DNA of 64,000 nt. Source: Bacteroidota bacterium. Its GTDB lineage: Bacteria > Bacteroidota > Ignavibacteria > Palsa-1295. Position numbers and translations under genes: made by a program. Shown piece after piece: positions 33,193-42,821 of the stretch. The DNA is taken from positions 723,341 to 787,340 of the forward strand of contig JAJPIO010000009.1 in the NCBI GenBank assembly GCA_021324735.1. The letters are read 5' to 3'. The notes beneath the pieces were generated by a model. The model was not told the DNA's origin and ran no database searches. It saw only the letters and a list, made by a program, of their open reading frames with translations. Each line of letters starts with the position of its first letter. Position 1 is the first letter of the stretch.

Positions 33193-34308
33193 GTGAAGCG
33201 CACACCATTTTATCAAAAGCATGTAGACTTAGGCGGCAAGATGGTCGAGTTTGCCGGCTTCGAAATGCCAGTTCAGTATCCAAAGGGAATTATCGCCGAG
33301 CATAAAGCCGTCCGCGAAGGTGTCGGAGGTGTGTTCGACGTATCTCACATGGGTGAGTTCGATGTTGCTGGCCCTAATGCGCTAAAATTTTTGCAGACCA
33401 TTACGACGAATGATGTTTCGGCTCTGGTACCTGGAGGAGCGCAATATAGCTCGTTGCCGAATGAGCAGGGTACGCTCTTAGATGATCTCATCGTCTATAT
33501 GCTGGAGCCCGATCACTATATGGTTGTTGTGAATGGTGCGACTGCCGATAAGGATTGGGCATGGTTCTCGAAACAGGCAAGCAAATTCAATGTAAAGCTT
33601 CGCAATGACTCGGATGCATTTGCGCTCCTTGCGGTGCAAGGGAAGGGCGTGAAAGATATTCTTCAAACACTTACCTCGACGAACCTTGATGAGATCGAGT
33701 ATTATCACTTTACTCGTGGACGCCTTGCAGATACCGATATGATCATTGCCCGCACCGGATATACCGGTGAACCTGGTTATGAATTGTTCTTTTCGAGCGC
33801 TCCGGAAATAAGTTCAAAAGTATGGGATAAGCTCTTTGAGGCAGGTAAGGCAAAGGGACTTGAGCCAATTGGATTAGGCGCCCGCGATACGCTTCGTCTC
33901 GAGATGGGATACTGCCTCTATGGTAATGATATTACGGAAGAGACCAATCCGTTGGAAGCTGGACTGGGATGGATCACGAAGCTTAATAAGTCGATAGAAT
34001 GTCTTGCATTCCCGGCACTTCGTGAGATCAAAGAGAAGGGACTTAGCCGTAAGTTGGTTGGAATCACAACGGATGAAAAAGGTGCGATCATGCGCCATGG
34101 ACATAAGATCGTCGATGAAAATGGTTATACGATCGGGGAAGTGACCAGCGGCAATCTTTCGCCAATGTTAAATAAGTCGATTGCTTTGGGGTACGTACCG
34201 ACTGCCCTCTCAAAAGATGGTTCGGAAGTGCTGGTTGAAGTTCGCCCGGGCAAGCGAGTAAAGGCCGTTGTTCATAAGCCACCGTTTGTGCGACCCGAGG
34301 TCAAGTAG
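33193..34308 (+). CDS. gcvT: Glycine cleavage system T protein (aminomethyltransferase)
   Basis: GcvT moves the methylene of the aminomethyl-lipoyl H protein to tetrahydrofolate, releasing ammonia. The 371 residues are standard. Family motifs seen are GGKMVEFAGFEMPVQY, FDVSHMGEF, ARTGYTGEPGYELF, the folate-site region GARDTLRLEMGYCLYGND, and EVTSGNLSPMLNKSIALGYV. Start is GTG at 33193. The other glycine-cleavage genes (gcvH, gcvP) are not in the window. It lies upstream of livG by 48 bases on the same strand, perhaps co-transcribed. Confidence 0.96.
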   Translation: MKRTPFYQKHVDLGGKMVEFAGFEMPVQYPKGIIAEHKAVREGVGGVFDVSHMGEFDVAGPNALKFLQTITTNDVSALVPGGAQYSSLPNEQGTLLDDLIVYMLEPDHYMVVVNGATADKDWAWFSKQASKFNVKLRNDSDAFALLAVQGKGVKDILQTLTSTNLDEIEYYHFTRGRLADTDMIIARTGYTGEPGYELFFSSAPEISSKVWDKLFEAGKAKGLEPIGLGARDTLRLEMGYCLYGNDITEETNPLEAGLGWITKLNKSIECLAFPALREIKEKGLSRKLVGITTDEKGAIMRHGHKIVDENGYTIGEVTSGNLSPMLNKSIALGYVPTALSKDGSEVLVEVRPGKRVKAVVHKPPFVRPEVK

Positions 34309-34356
34309 ATCATCACAAGAAACTAATAGTCGTCACTCGTTGCTGATTATTCCTCG

Positions 34357-35124
34357 ATGAAGGAAGGACTGTCCCTTGATCAAGTGACCATGCGCTTCGG
34401 CGGCCTTACGGCCGTGGGGGATCTGCGCGCTACTATCGGCCCTCGCGATCTCGTGGGACTTATCGGTCCCAACGGCGCTGGAAAAACGACAGTGTTCAAT
34501 ATGATCACGGGCGTATATGAACCGACCAGTGGCTCCGTGATTTTTCATGGGGAGCGATTAAATGGCTTAAAGCCTAACCAGATCAGTCATCGCGGTATCG
34601 CTCGCACATTTCAGAATATTCGGCTATTTCAGGGGCTATCAGTATTCGATAACATTCGCGTATCGTTAACCCACCAGACGTCCTTTCGTTTAGGACGGTC
34701 TATGTTGCGCATGACCGGGTTTTACGCCAATGAACGTGTACTATCGAAGAAGATCGACGAATTACTCGATCTTTTTCATCTCCGTGAGGCCCGCGATGAA
34801 CTGGCGAGGAGCTTACCGTATGGCGATCAGCGACGCGTCGAGATCGTGCGAGCTTTGGCGACCAATCCAAAACTGTTGCTGCTCGATGAGCCTGCCGCAG
34901 GCATGAACCCGGCTGAAAAGCAATCGCTGATGAAGTTAATTCAACAGCTTCGTGAGCAATTTAAGATCGCCATTCTGCTTATTGAGCACGATATGTCCCT
35001 TGTAATGGGAATTTGCGAACGAATTTACGTTCTTGATTACGGTCTTAAGATTGCAGAAGGAACTCCCCAGGAGATTCGAAACGATCCCAAGGTAATAGAA
35101 GCATACTTGGGCGAAGTTACCTGA
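34357..35124 (+). CDS. livG: Branched-chain amino acid ABC transporter ATP-binding protein (LivG type)
   Basis: An ATPase of the LIV-type high-affinity amino acid uptake system. The 255 residues include Walker A GPNGAGKTT (37-45), the Q-loop, the signature PYGDQRRVEIVRAL, Walker B LLLLDEPAAGMNP, and the switch His in IEHDMSLVM; the LivG-specific insert between Walker A and the signature (ARTFQNIRLFQGLSVFDN) identifies the subtype. Its partner LivF lies downstream, with a GT-C glycosyltransferase gene between. The permease genes livH/livM and a binding protein are not visible in the window. Confidence 0.92.
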   Translation: MKEGLSLDQVTMRFGGLTAVGDLRATIGPRDLVGLIGPNGAGKTTVFNMITGVYEPTSGSVIFHGERLNGLKPNQISHRGIARTFQNIRLFQGLSVFDNIRVSLTHQTSFRLGRSMLRMTGFYANERVLSKKIDELLDLFHLREARDELARSLPYGDQRRVEIVRALATNPKLLLLDEPAAGMNPAEKQSLMKLIQQLREQFKIAILLIEHDMSLVMGICERIYVLDYGLKIAEGTPQEIRNDPKVIEAYLGEVT

Positions 35125-35136
35125 TACTCATACGCT

Positions 35137-36756
35137 TTGTCCTTTCTTCGTGTAGTCGGTAAGGATGGTTTTGCTGTAACTATTACAGCTCTTTTTGCCT
35201 GCGGGCTTGCCTATGAGCCCCTATACCATATTGTACGACACTCTTTAGCTTACTCGATCATCCCGCAGGATGATTTCTATTACTATTATTTACCTGCAAA
35301 GAATCTCGCTCTGCATGGAATATCCTCATTTGATGGAATAGTATCAACCAACGGTTATCATCCTCTTTGGATGTGGGTGCTAATGAGCCTAAATCTTATT
35401 GCGAATGGCAACGATAGACTTTGCTTTATTTTAATCGAATGTGTGCAGATAATCTCCTCGGCATTAACTGCAATTCTAACGTTTAAGCTATTTCGTAAAC
35501 TGTATGGTCCCCAGCCGTGGCTAGCGGCAGTTTGCCTGACCGTTTCCCTTCTTTTGACGGTCCTGATTTTTCTGGGAATGGAGACAGTTGTAGTAATTCC
35601 ACTCTATTTGTTCTTTGCCATTATGCTGCTTCGAATGCTATCTTCGAAGCGAGGCTTTGATGGATTACTTTCCGGAGTTATCGGTTGCCTTACAGTCATT
35701 GCTCGCCTGGATACGTTGTTGCTGATGGGGATCGCAGTTCTTTCAATACTATCATTCAAAGAAAGTCGTCGCAATGCTTTCGCTTTTCTTCTAGGTCTTT
35801 CTCCGATTCTTATATATTTTTTCTGGAACAGGATTGCTTTTGGTGCCTGGATCCCAGTAAGTGCTGAAGCAAAGCAGCTTGGGGGCTGGCATTTTTCATT
35901 TCGGGCTGTGGAGACAATTGCCACTCCTCGAGGTGCGCTATATTTTCTTCTGACTATCGTCGGATTCTGTTTCTCTGTTTTTCGCTTACGCGAGTATGGT
36001 AGTGAACGCGTTGTGAGATTCTTAATATTTGCTTTTCCCATACTGTTCGCTATCCTATTATGCCTTAAGCTGTCCTGGAGCTCTTATGTGTGGTATTTCT
36101 ATCCTTACCCAATTGCAGCCGCCGCTTCGTTGTTTGAAATGCTTGAACGGTTACCGGTTAAGCTTAGGGGAGGGGTCAACAAGTTAGCTTTTCTTGCACT
36201 ACCGACGATTTTGGTTATCGCAGCGGTTGTCTTATATCACGATATTCTCGGCTTAACATCGAAGATTAATCTTGTTGAATCGGAAACTCGCGCTCAGCCC
36301 AATATTTATATTCATGCGCTTGGAATCAAACCATTTACCGATTCACATCCTGGCCGATATGCCATGGGTGATCGGGCCGGGCTTACGGCCTTCATTACCG
36401 GCAAGCCAATTCTTCAACTGGAAGGCTTGGCCGCAGATCAACCTTTGGTCGATTCCATTGCGGCTAGCGCCGACCTTTTAAATGTTTTGAGGAAGTATGG
36501 CGTCCATTATTACATTATTTCATATCCACTTCGTGAGTTTTACGAGCACAATTGGCACTGGGATCTTTACGAGCCCCATAAACAGCAAGTGCAGCCCTGG
36601 GCACCAGTGATGGAAGGGAAGTTCTTTGCACCGGAAGTCTTCCGCTATCCGGCACCCGTCGGTGCTTTACTGAATTCCTCTGATTCATTGAAACTGTGGG
36701 TTACTCGGATCCTGGATATTTCTCGCGCGAGTCAGGATAAACTGGAAGGAAAGTAG
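35137..36756 (+). CDS. GT-C-type membrane glycosyltransferase
   Basis: A 539-residue polytopic membrane protein with about ten segments and a C-terminal soluble domain. The first extracellular loop has QDDFYYYYLPAKNLALHG and TNGYHPLWMW, typical of GT-C (dolichyl-phosphate-mannose-like) glycosyltransferases, which use an acidic residue there as the catalytic base. The C-terminal part holds HPGRYAMGDRAGL. Start is TTG at 35137, 12 bases after livG. It sits inside the liv pair but more likely serves surface glycan synthesis with the flippase at 37511. The donor and acceptor are unknown. Confidence 0.78.
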   Translation: MSFLRVVGKDGFAVTITALFACGLAYEPLYHIVRHSLAYSIIPQDDFYYYYLPAKNLALHGISSFDGIVSTNGYHPLWMWVLMSLNLIANGNDRLCFILIECVQIISSALTAILTFKLFRKLYGPQPWLAAVCLTVSLLLTVLIFLGMETVVVIPLYLFFAIMLLRMLSSKRGFDGLLSGVIGCLTVIARLDTLLLMGIAVLSILSFKESRRNAFAFLLGLSPILIYFFWNRIAFGAWIPVSAEAKQLGGWHFSFRAVETIATPRGALYFLLTIVGFCFSVFRLREYGSERVVRFLIFAFPILFAILLCLKLSWSSYVWYFYPYPIAAAASLFEMLERLPVKLRGGVNKLAFLALPTILVIAAVVLYHDILGLTSKINLVESETRAQPNIYIHALGIKPFTDSHPGRYAMGDRAGLTAFITGKPILQLEGLAADQPLVDSIAASADLLNVLRKYGVHYYIISYPLREFYEHNWHWDLYEPHKQQVQPWAPVMEGKFFAPEVFRYPAPVGALLNSSDSLKLWVTRILDISRASQDKLEGK

Positions 36757-36803
36757 TGCCAGCGAGTGTTTGCAATTCTTTCAAGCGATAGTCGCCCTCA
36801 GTA

Positions 36804-37511
36804 ATGCTTCAAATCCGCGACCTTCACGTATCATACGGCGAGATCAAAGCGCTCAAAGGTATTTCCCTTGAAGTGCCGGAACGTGCTATCGTGACTCTCA
36901 TTGGCGCAAATGGCGCCGGCAAAACGACATTGCTGCGCACCATCTCAGGGTTGCTCAAAGCGAGGAACGGCTCGATCGATTGGGAAGGGCACCAGCTTAC
37001 TCATATGGCTCCGCACGATATTGTGAAGCTGGGAATCGCTCATGCCCCCGAGGGCCGGATGATCTTTGCCAATCTTACGGTTCAGGAAAACCTACGGATG
37101 GGCGCTTATCTTCGAAAAGACCAGGACGGTATAAAGAATGACCTTGAATTTGCCTTTACCGTTTTCCCACGACTGAAAGAGCGCTTGTGGCAGCCGGGAG
37201 GTACGCTTTCCGGCGGTGAGCAGCAAATGCTGGCCATTGCACGGGCATTGATGTCGAAGCCGAAAATGCTTTTGCTTGACGAACCGTCGCTCGGAATTGC
37301 CCCGATACTTGTCCGTACCATCTTTGAAAAGATCGTTGAGATCAATCGGGAGTTGGGTGTCACAATGCTACTGGTCGAACAGAATGCAAATCTTGCGCTC
37401 GCTATTGCTCACACAGCGTATGTCTTGGAGACCGGCAAGATCGTGCTTTCAGGACCCGCGAAAGAGTTGGCACAGAATGAAGAGGTAAAGCACGCCTATC
37501 TTGGGCAATAA
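36804..37511 (+). CDS. livF: Branched-chain amino acid ABC transporter ATP-binding protein (LivF type)
   Basis: The second ATPase of the LIV system: 235 residues with Walker A GANGAGKTT, the LivF-type insert HAPEGRMIFANLTVQENL, signature LSGGEQQMLAIARAL, Walker B LLLDEPSLGIAP, and switch VEQNANLAL. It overlaps the next gene by one base (TAATG). The pair LivG/LivF is complete but the separating GT-C gene is unusual. Confidence 0.93.
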   Translation: MLQIRDLHVSYGEIKALKGISLEVPERAIVTLIGANGAGKTTLLRTISGLLKARNGSIDWEGHQLTHMAPHDIVKLGIAHAPEGRMIFANLTVQENLRMGAYLRKDQDGIKNDLEFAFTVFPRLKERLWQPGGTLSGGEQQMLAIARALMSKPKMLLLDEPSLGIAPILVRTIFEKIVEINRELGVTMLLVEQNANLALAIAHTAYVLETGKIVLSGPAKELAQNEEVKHAYLGQ

Positions 37512-39109
37512 TGGATCCCAAACCTGGAATTGAGCGAATAGAAGTCGGAAATGAATTGGAGCTAAACGATCCAAATTCAGCCATTGTAAATTCGAGTCCA
37601 ATTAAGGAGACGGTTGGCCGGCGTGCGGTTAGAGGAGCAGCACTTCTCACAGGTGCGACATACCTTTCGATGCTTCTTGGTATCGCTGCTCGTAAAGCTC
37701 TTGCAATACTGCTTACTCCCGAGCAGGTTGGTGTTTATCAGGCAGCTCTTAGCTTTGTCGATCTTATTGTTAGTTTTGCTGCTTTTTCATTTTCAAGCGC
37801 GATCATCAATGTTCGTGATAATCTCGTAAACGAACCGCTGCCGAACCTTAAGGAAAACGTCTTTATCCTGACAGTATTGGTCAATGGTTTTTTTGCGGTG
37901 TTGGCGATGGCACTTGGATTATTTTCTCTGTCGAAAACGCACGGTGTTATTTTGGCGGCCCTCATTGGCATATACGCGGTGCAACGATTTACATCATCTC
38001 TCGATACCTTTTACACTCAGATACTAGAACGAGAGCTTTCCTACTCAATGGTTTCTCGTGTTACGCTTATTGCGAACATTCTCTTGCATGCGACTTCAGT
38101 TATATTTGCTCTGTGGGGTGGAGGAGCCTGGGCCATTCCATTGGCGACGATCCTTTCAACGTTCATTGGATATTTACTCGATAAATATTATGTTAAGAAG
38201 AGCGGTCTTGAAACACTAAAACGGCATCCCTGGAAATACTATAACAGAAGTACAGCGCGTTGGCTTTGGCGATTTGGTACGAAGGTGCTATTCAACCGGG
38301 TGTTTGAAAGCTGGCTCTTTAAGATCGACAATGTACTAGTCGCGTTTTTATTCGGATCCTTCTATCTTGGATATTATGCGCAGGCATTTACTATTGCATT
38401 GTTGCCCGCAACCGCAGTTGCTCCTATTGTTGCTCGAGTATCGATCGCAACCTACGCGGAGGTACAACACGACCGCTCGATGCTGGAACGTGCCTTTAGT
38501 GTGACGAACTTCTTCCTGGTCCGGTTGCTGATACCCATCACTATTTTTGTAGCATTGGAAAGCAAAGATATCGTACGGGTATTTTTATCTTCTAATTGGG
38601 GCGGCGTGGCCGAACCGCTTACTGCCCTTGCCGGACTCGTTCTAACCGTGCCACTTTTTGAAAACGCGAAAATGATCCTGGGAGCAACATTAAAGCTAAC
38701 AGAAATTTCGGTTGTACGTGGCCTTCAACTGTTGCTTCTTGTTTTACTTATTGCTGCTTTTCAATGGGGAGGAATTTTATATATCGCTATTGCTGTGTCG
38801 CTTGTTAATGTGATCGGCTATGCGGGGATGTTGCTTTATTTACGTCAGACGGTTCGCCTTCGATGGAAAGAGAACTTTGTATTGCCGGTTATCATCGGCG
38901 TGATCGTTGCACTCGTAGTTGGGCTTATAATCCAGCCAGCCCTTTCGGGTTTGCTGCCGATTGCCATTGGTATTGAAATTCCAGTATTACGGTTAATGCT
39001 TTTTGCTTTAACGATCGGAGCCTTATGTATTTTGTTAGAGTACCCTTTCCGCCGAGCTTTGTACCGCGAACGGTTCGCGGATATAGCCTCTCGACTTAAA
39101 CGAAGATGA
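37511..39109 (+). CDS. Lipopolysaccharide/oligosaccharide flippase (Wzx-like, MOP superfamily)
   Basis: A 532-residue membrane protein with about 14 hydrophobic segments, resembling Wzx/MATE-like polysaccharide flippases that move lipid-linked glycans across the inner membrane. The N-terminal segment ALLTGATYLSMLLGIAARKALAILLTPEQVGVYQA is typical of the family. It starts inside the livF stop and overlaps queA by four bases, so the genes livF - flippase - queA are translationally coupled. The partner for it could be the GT-C protein at 35137. Its native glycan is unknown. Confidence 0.88.
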   Translation: MDPKPGIERIEVGNELELNDPNSAIVNSSPIKETVGRRAVRGAALLTGATYLSMLLGIAARKALAILLTPEQVGVYQAALSFVDLIVSFAAFSFSSAIINVRDNLVNEPLPNLKENVFILTVLVNGFFAVLAMALGLFSLSKTHGVILAALIGIYAVQRFTSSLDTFYTQILERELSYSMVSRVTLIANILLHATSVIFALWGGGAWAIPLATILSTFIGYLLDKYYVKKSGLETLKRHPWKYYNRSTARWLWRFGTKVLFNRVFESWLFKIDNVLVAFLFGSFYLGYYAQAFTIALLPATAVAPIVARVSIATYAEVQHDRSMLERAFSVTNFFLVRLLIPITIFVALESKDIVRVFLSSNWGGVAEPLTALAGLVLTVPLFENAKMILGATLKLTEISVVRGLQLLLLVLLIAAFQWGGILYIAIAVSLVNVIGYAGMLLYLRQTVRLRWKENFVLPVIIGVIVALVVGLIIQPALSGLLPIAIGIEIPVLRLMLFALTIGALCILLEYPFRRALYRERFADIASRLKRR

Positions 39110-40146
39110 GTTTGCGCCTAAGCGATTTCGATTATCATTTGCCCGAACACCTTATAGCCCGATATCCACCGGAACATCGCGGTGATTCCAGACTTCTTGT
39201 TATCCACCGTGATTCAAAGAGCCTGGAGGATAGAATGTTTGGTGATCTTCTCGAGTATGTGAATTCCGGTGATGTTTTGGTTCTCAACCAGACCAAGGTC
39301 ATTCCAGCCCGCCTAATGGGGCATAGGGCTGGTTCGGGTGGGCGAATAGAGGTGTTGCTTCTGCAGCGTCTTGAAGGTGAATCAGAGCGATGGCGCGCCC
39401 TTACCGGCCCTGCACGTAAAGCAAGGATAGGAGAGACGATCGAATTTGAAAATATTAAATGTGCTGTACAGGAAGACAGGGGAGAGGGTGAAAAGATAAT
39501 TGAGTTCGATAAACGGGGAGAGGATTTCTGGCATGCGATCGACCAGATAGGCCAAGTGCCGTTGCCTCCTTATCTCGATCGCCCACCGGAGGAAGCGGAC
39601 AAAGAACGATACCAAACCGTCTTTGCCATAAAATTGGGTGCTGCGGCTGCGCCGACTGCCGGCTTACATTTTACAACCGAGTTGCTCAAAGCGATCGAGC
39701 GAAGAGGAGTTACCATAGCCAAGATAACACTTCATACAGGCCTTGGTACCTTTCGCCCTGTAGAAGTAGAGGATATCTCAACTCACCATATGCATGAGGA
39801 GTGGTATGAACTTGATGAGGAAAATGCGAAGATCATAAACACTGCAAAGCAGGCCGGGAAACGTGTGTTTGCAGTCGGGACTACGACAGTTCGCACATTG
39901 GAGACGCTTGCCAATGACGATGGTACTGTAAACTCGGGTTCAGGGATGAGTGACATTTTTATATACCCTCCATACAAGTTGAAAGTCCCCAATGCGATCA
40001 TTACAAACTTCCATCTTCCAAAGTCCACTCTTATAATGATGATCTCTGCGTTTGCCGGTCGAGAATTTACTCTGCAGTGTTATGAGCACGCTATTAAGGA
40101 AGGCTATCGGTTTTATAGTTACGGCGATGCAATGCTGATTTTGTGA
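39106..40146 (+). CDS. queA: tRNA preQ1(34) S-adenosylmethionine ribosyltransferase-isomerase
   Basis: QueA transfers ribosyl from S-adenosylmethionine to preQ1 in tRNA, giving epoxyqueuosine in Asp, Asn, His and Tyr tRNAs. The 346 residues hold FDYHLPEHLIARYP at the N-terminus, LVLNQTKVIPARLMG, GAAAAPTAGLHFTTELL, TLHTGLGTFRPV and TNFHLPKSTLIMMISAFAG, all strong family blocks. Start overlaps the flippase gene by four bases. The final genes of queuosine synthesis are not in the window. Confidence 0.96.
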   Translation: MSLRLSDFDYHLPEHLIARYPPEHRGDSRLLVIHRDSKSLEDRMFGDLLEYVNSGDVLVLNQTKVIPARLMGHRAGSGGRIEVLLLQRLEGESERWRALTGPARKARIGETIEFENIKCAVQEDRGEGEKIIEFDKRGEDFWHAIDQIGQVPLPPYLDRPPEEADKERYQTVFAIKLGAAAAPTAGLHFTTELLKAIERRGVTIAKITLHTGLGTFRPVEVEDISTHHMHEEWYELDEENAKIINTAKQAGKRVFAVGTTTVRTLETLANDDGTVNSGSGMSDIFIYPPYKLKVPNAIITNFHLPKSTLIMMISAFAGREFTLQCYEHAIKEGYRFYSYGDAMLIL

Positions 40147-40147
40147 G

Positions 40148-40819
40148 ATGCGAAGGACGTTTGCACTTGTTTTTTTCTTTTGTCTTATTTGGCATAAGGT
40201 ATATGCTCAGCAAACAGTGTTTAATGTGCCGAGTCAGGATGCACTGCAGTCCAAACATATTTATGTGGAAATAGCCTCGTCTATTATGCTCAGGTCGCCA
40301 GCCTATTTTACGATGACCCCAAAGATCGTATTAGGACTTGGTTACGGATTTGAAGGTGGTGCGAGATTGCCCTTCTATCTCTCGTCCGGTGATTCGCGTG
40401 GTTCGCGGACTGTTGTTTCAGCTAAGCATGTAGACTTCTTAGGCGACAGTACCTGGCGATTTATTGAAAGTGCGGATGGATATTTACCGCTCTCGCACGG
40501 AAAAAATCTAGGTTTACTGGCGTGTCTTCAAGGAGCCAAAGAATTTCCAAACCTCTTTCGAATTTCCGGTGGCATTTATGCCGCGATGAAAGAAGTTACT
40601 GGGACCAAGAATGAATTTGGAACGATGGCTTCCCTTGAAATTCCGATTCAGAAGTTTGTTATTGCTGCCGATAATTACTCGGGCGAAAATGAGCTTAGTG
40701 CTATTTCCTTTGGTATCATCGGGAATGTCTCGCCAAATTTTAAGGTAAAGGTGGCCTATCAGTATTTAAGATTTAGCACTTCTGATAATTTACTTATGGC
40801 CGTGGGTTATCAATTCTAA
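40148..40819 (+). CDS. Hypothetical secreted protein, possible small outer-membrane barrel
   Basis: A 223-residue protein with a signal peptide ending near residue 21 (LIWHKVYAQ). The mature part alternates strands with Gly and aromatic residues (GLGYGFEGGARLPFYLS, then AYQYLRFSTSDNLLMAVGYQF), ending in an aromatic Phe, typical of small eight-strand outer-membrane barrels. No recognised family. It follows queA by one base. It may be a porin-like or assembly protein, but this is inference. Confidence 0.65.
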   Translation: MRRTFALVFFFCLIWHKVYAQQTVFNVPSQDALQSKHIYVEIASSIMLRSPAYFTMTPKIVLGLGYGFEGGARLPFYLSSGDSRGSRTVVSAKHVDFLGDSTWRFIESADGYLPLSHGKNLGLLACLQGAKEFPNLFRISGGIYAAMKEVTGTKNEFGTMASLEIPIQKFVIAADNYSGENELSAISFGIIGNVSPNFKVKVAYQYLRFSTSDNLLMAVGYQF

Positions 40820-40949
40820 AACTCAGCTGTAATTTCTCCGGCCTGTTATATGTTACTTGCCCGCCTTGAACGAAACTATCACCACTGAGGATGCTCCGGT
40901 CGCATCTTTCCCAGCCCGATAGGGCTGCTTCCGGGCTTCTCGCTATCGT
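40820..40949. other. 130-base gene-free gap with small hairpins before the APC permease
   Basis: Two short hairpins are visible: GATGC with GCATC around 40890-40906, and AGCCC with GGGCT near 40913-40926, close before the ATG at 40950. No exact promoter element was found. A leader function is possible but weak. Confidence 0.35.
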
Positions 40950-42821
40950 ATGAAAATTCCGGCGATAATCGTCCTTAATCTTGGCCTTTTAGGCTTTTTC
41001 ATCTATCTCCTTCGTAAGAAGAACCTCCTCTCCTTTATGGATGGCGGTAAGTGGTGGTTGACCTGGCTATCGGTCGCCATTATTACATTAATGGACGAGT
41101 TGACAAGCGTCTTTTATGTGGCGGCGGAGTCTTACCTGTTGGTGGGTATTGCTGCTTTCGTATTTATCATCGCCACTTCTCTTTTCATTCGATTCTTATC
41201 GAGCCGAATGGTTGAGATAGCCCATATTCTTGAGCATCACGGTATTAGAGGCGGTGGCGTTTACAGCTTTAGTTATTTGGTGCTCGGCCCAACGATGTCC
41301 TTTGCGGCAGTGGCCTCAATCCTCGTTGATTACATCCTGACAGCAGCTATTTCGACCGTTGCTGCGGTAACAAATGGTACATCGTTCTTTTCGATCTCGC
41401 CGGTACTTCTGTATGGGTTGATGTTTGCGGTAATCTGGTTCGTTGCCTTCCTAAACATTATTGGAATTCGCGAAAATGCCAGATTTACGTTTATGATCTT
41501 TATCGTGGCCGCAATGGTACTCCTCACGCTAATACTTTCAGCGGTGATGAGTCCAAGTCCGGGTCAACTGGCTCGTGCGGGAGAAGGCTTTAATCTCACT
41601 TGGTCGGGTCTGACAGGGAATGGCCTTTTTGGTGGCCTTAATTTCTTTATCTTTGGATTCGCGGGCGTTATTCTTGCCTATTCGGGTATTGAAAGTGTGG
41701 TCCAGACGGCGGGCCTTGTCAAAAGCTGGAAAGATATACGAAAGGCTTATATCTTTTTAGCGGTCACCGTTGGTATCGTAACACCGGTCATTACCATGCT
41801 GGTACTTACTCGTTCCGATATTAACTTTAAAGCTCACGAAGATGATCTCATTACCTACTTCGGTACGCTGGTTAATGGACCGTGGTTCGGCTATATTGTT
41901 GGTGCTCTTGCCAGTTTTACTCTTATTATGGCGGTCAACACTGCCTTTGTTGCTTCCAGCGAATTACTGGAGCGTGTTGCTCACCGCTATGGATTCCATT
42001 GGCTGATCAAAACCAACAAAGCGGATTCCCTTTATCGCATACATATTATCAATGCGACCCTCTTTAGTGTGATCATTATCATAACGGCTGGTAGTCAGGA
42101 GATGCTTGCTCACATGTATGCTGTTGGTCTTGTAGCTAGCTTTACGATCAATATGGGAGCGCTGGTCTATTATCGATACTCCGAGGGAAGTGAAGAAATA
42201 CCCGATTATCATACGTCTCGTACCGGTACATTCCTGATCTTCCTTACATTGCTTGCCTGTTTCTCATTTATAGCATATCATAAGTGGCAGGGATTTGTGC
42301 TGTGGGCGATTACGGTCACAATATTTCAGATTATCGGTTTCAGGGTTGCCAAACGACGAGCGCCCGAGATCACGGAGTTTCGGAAGACGGACAGCCCCAT
42401 GGAATTACTCTTTCGAATTGCAGAGTCGGACGAGAGCAAGCCCTTCCATTTCTATTTCCGGCGTCAGCAAGAGACTACTCCGCTGTTAAACGATCCGAAT
42501 CATGTGTATGTGACGCTTTATTCTCCACGCGGTGGAACACCTGCCAAGCAAGGCCCGAATCATTTCCTTTTTCCGATCTATCGCGAATCGTTAACCCGTC
42601 GGTTAGTATCGCTTATATATATGTTGCAATACGATTTTGCCGATCGTAAGCTCGTCTTCCATCTCGGATGGCCGACCTCGAGCTGGCTCGACCGCTTTTC
42701 GACCGGTGTCATGGTGTACGCGCTCATGCGTTTGCCAAAACGCTTCCCGGCATACAGTTTCGTAATGGAGTATAATGGGTTGGAACAGCAAGCCGAAGAG
42801 GTACGACGTGTTGAAAGATGA
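40950..42821 (+). CDS. APC-superfamily amino acid permease with C-terminal cytosolic extension
   Basis: A 623-residue protein with about 12 membrane segments to roughly residue 475 and then about 150 residues of soluble domain. It resembles the amino acid/polyamine/organocation (APC) group, though the consensus motif near TM1 is replaced by ITLMDELTSVFY. The C-terminal part (HVYVTLYSPRGGTPAKQGPNH, then DRKLVFHLGWPTS) is a mixed alpha/beta domain not typical of APC carriers and could be regulatory. It overlaps the ispD gene by 47 bases. Substrate unknown. Confidence 0.82.
   Translation: MKIPAIIVLNLGLLGFFIYLLRKKNLLSFMDGGKWWLTWLSVAIITLMDELTSVFYVAAESYLLVGIAAFVFIIATSLFIRFLSSRMVEIAHILEHHGIRGGGVYSFSYLVLGPTMSFAAVASILVDYILTAAISTVAAVTNGTSFFSISPVLLYGLMFAVIWFVAFLNIIGIRENARFTFMIFIVAAMVLLTLILSAVMSPSPGQLARAGEGFNLTWSGLTGNGLFGGLNFFIFGFAGVILAYSGIESVVQTAGLVKSWKDIRKAYIFLAVTVGIVTPVITMLVLTRSDINFKAHEDDLITYFGTLVNGPWFGYIVGALASFTLIMAVNTAFVASSELLERVAHRYGFHWLIKTNKADSLYRIHIINATLFSVIIIITAGSQEMLAHMYAVGLVASFTINMGALVYYRYSEGSEEIPDYHTSRTGTFLIFLTLLACFSFIAYHKWQGFVLWAITVTIFQIIGFRVAKRRAPEITEFRKTDSPMELLFRIAESDESKPFHFYFRRQQETTPLLNDPNHVYVTLYSPRGGTPAKQGPNHFLFPIYRESLTRRLVSLIYMLQYDFADRKLVFHLGWPTSSWLDRFSTGVMVYALMRLPKRFPAYSFVMEYNGLEQQAEEVRRVER

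Noticed and set aside
35137..36756. GT-C gene between livG and livF considered as a mobile insertion
   Set aside because: No inverted repeats, target duplication, transposase or integrase; spacing is normal operon spacing.
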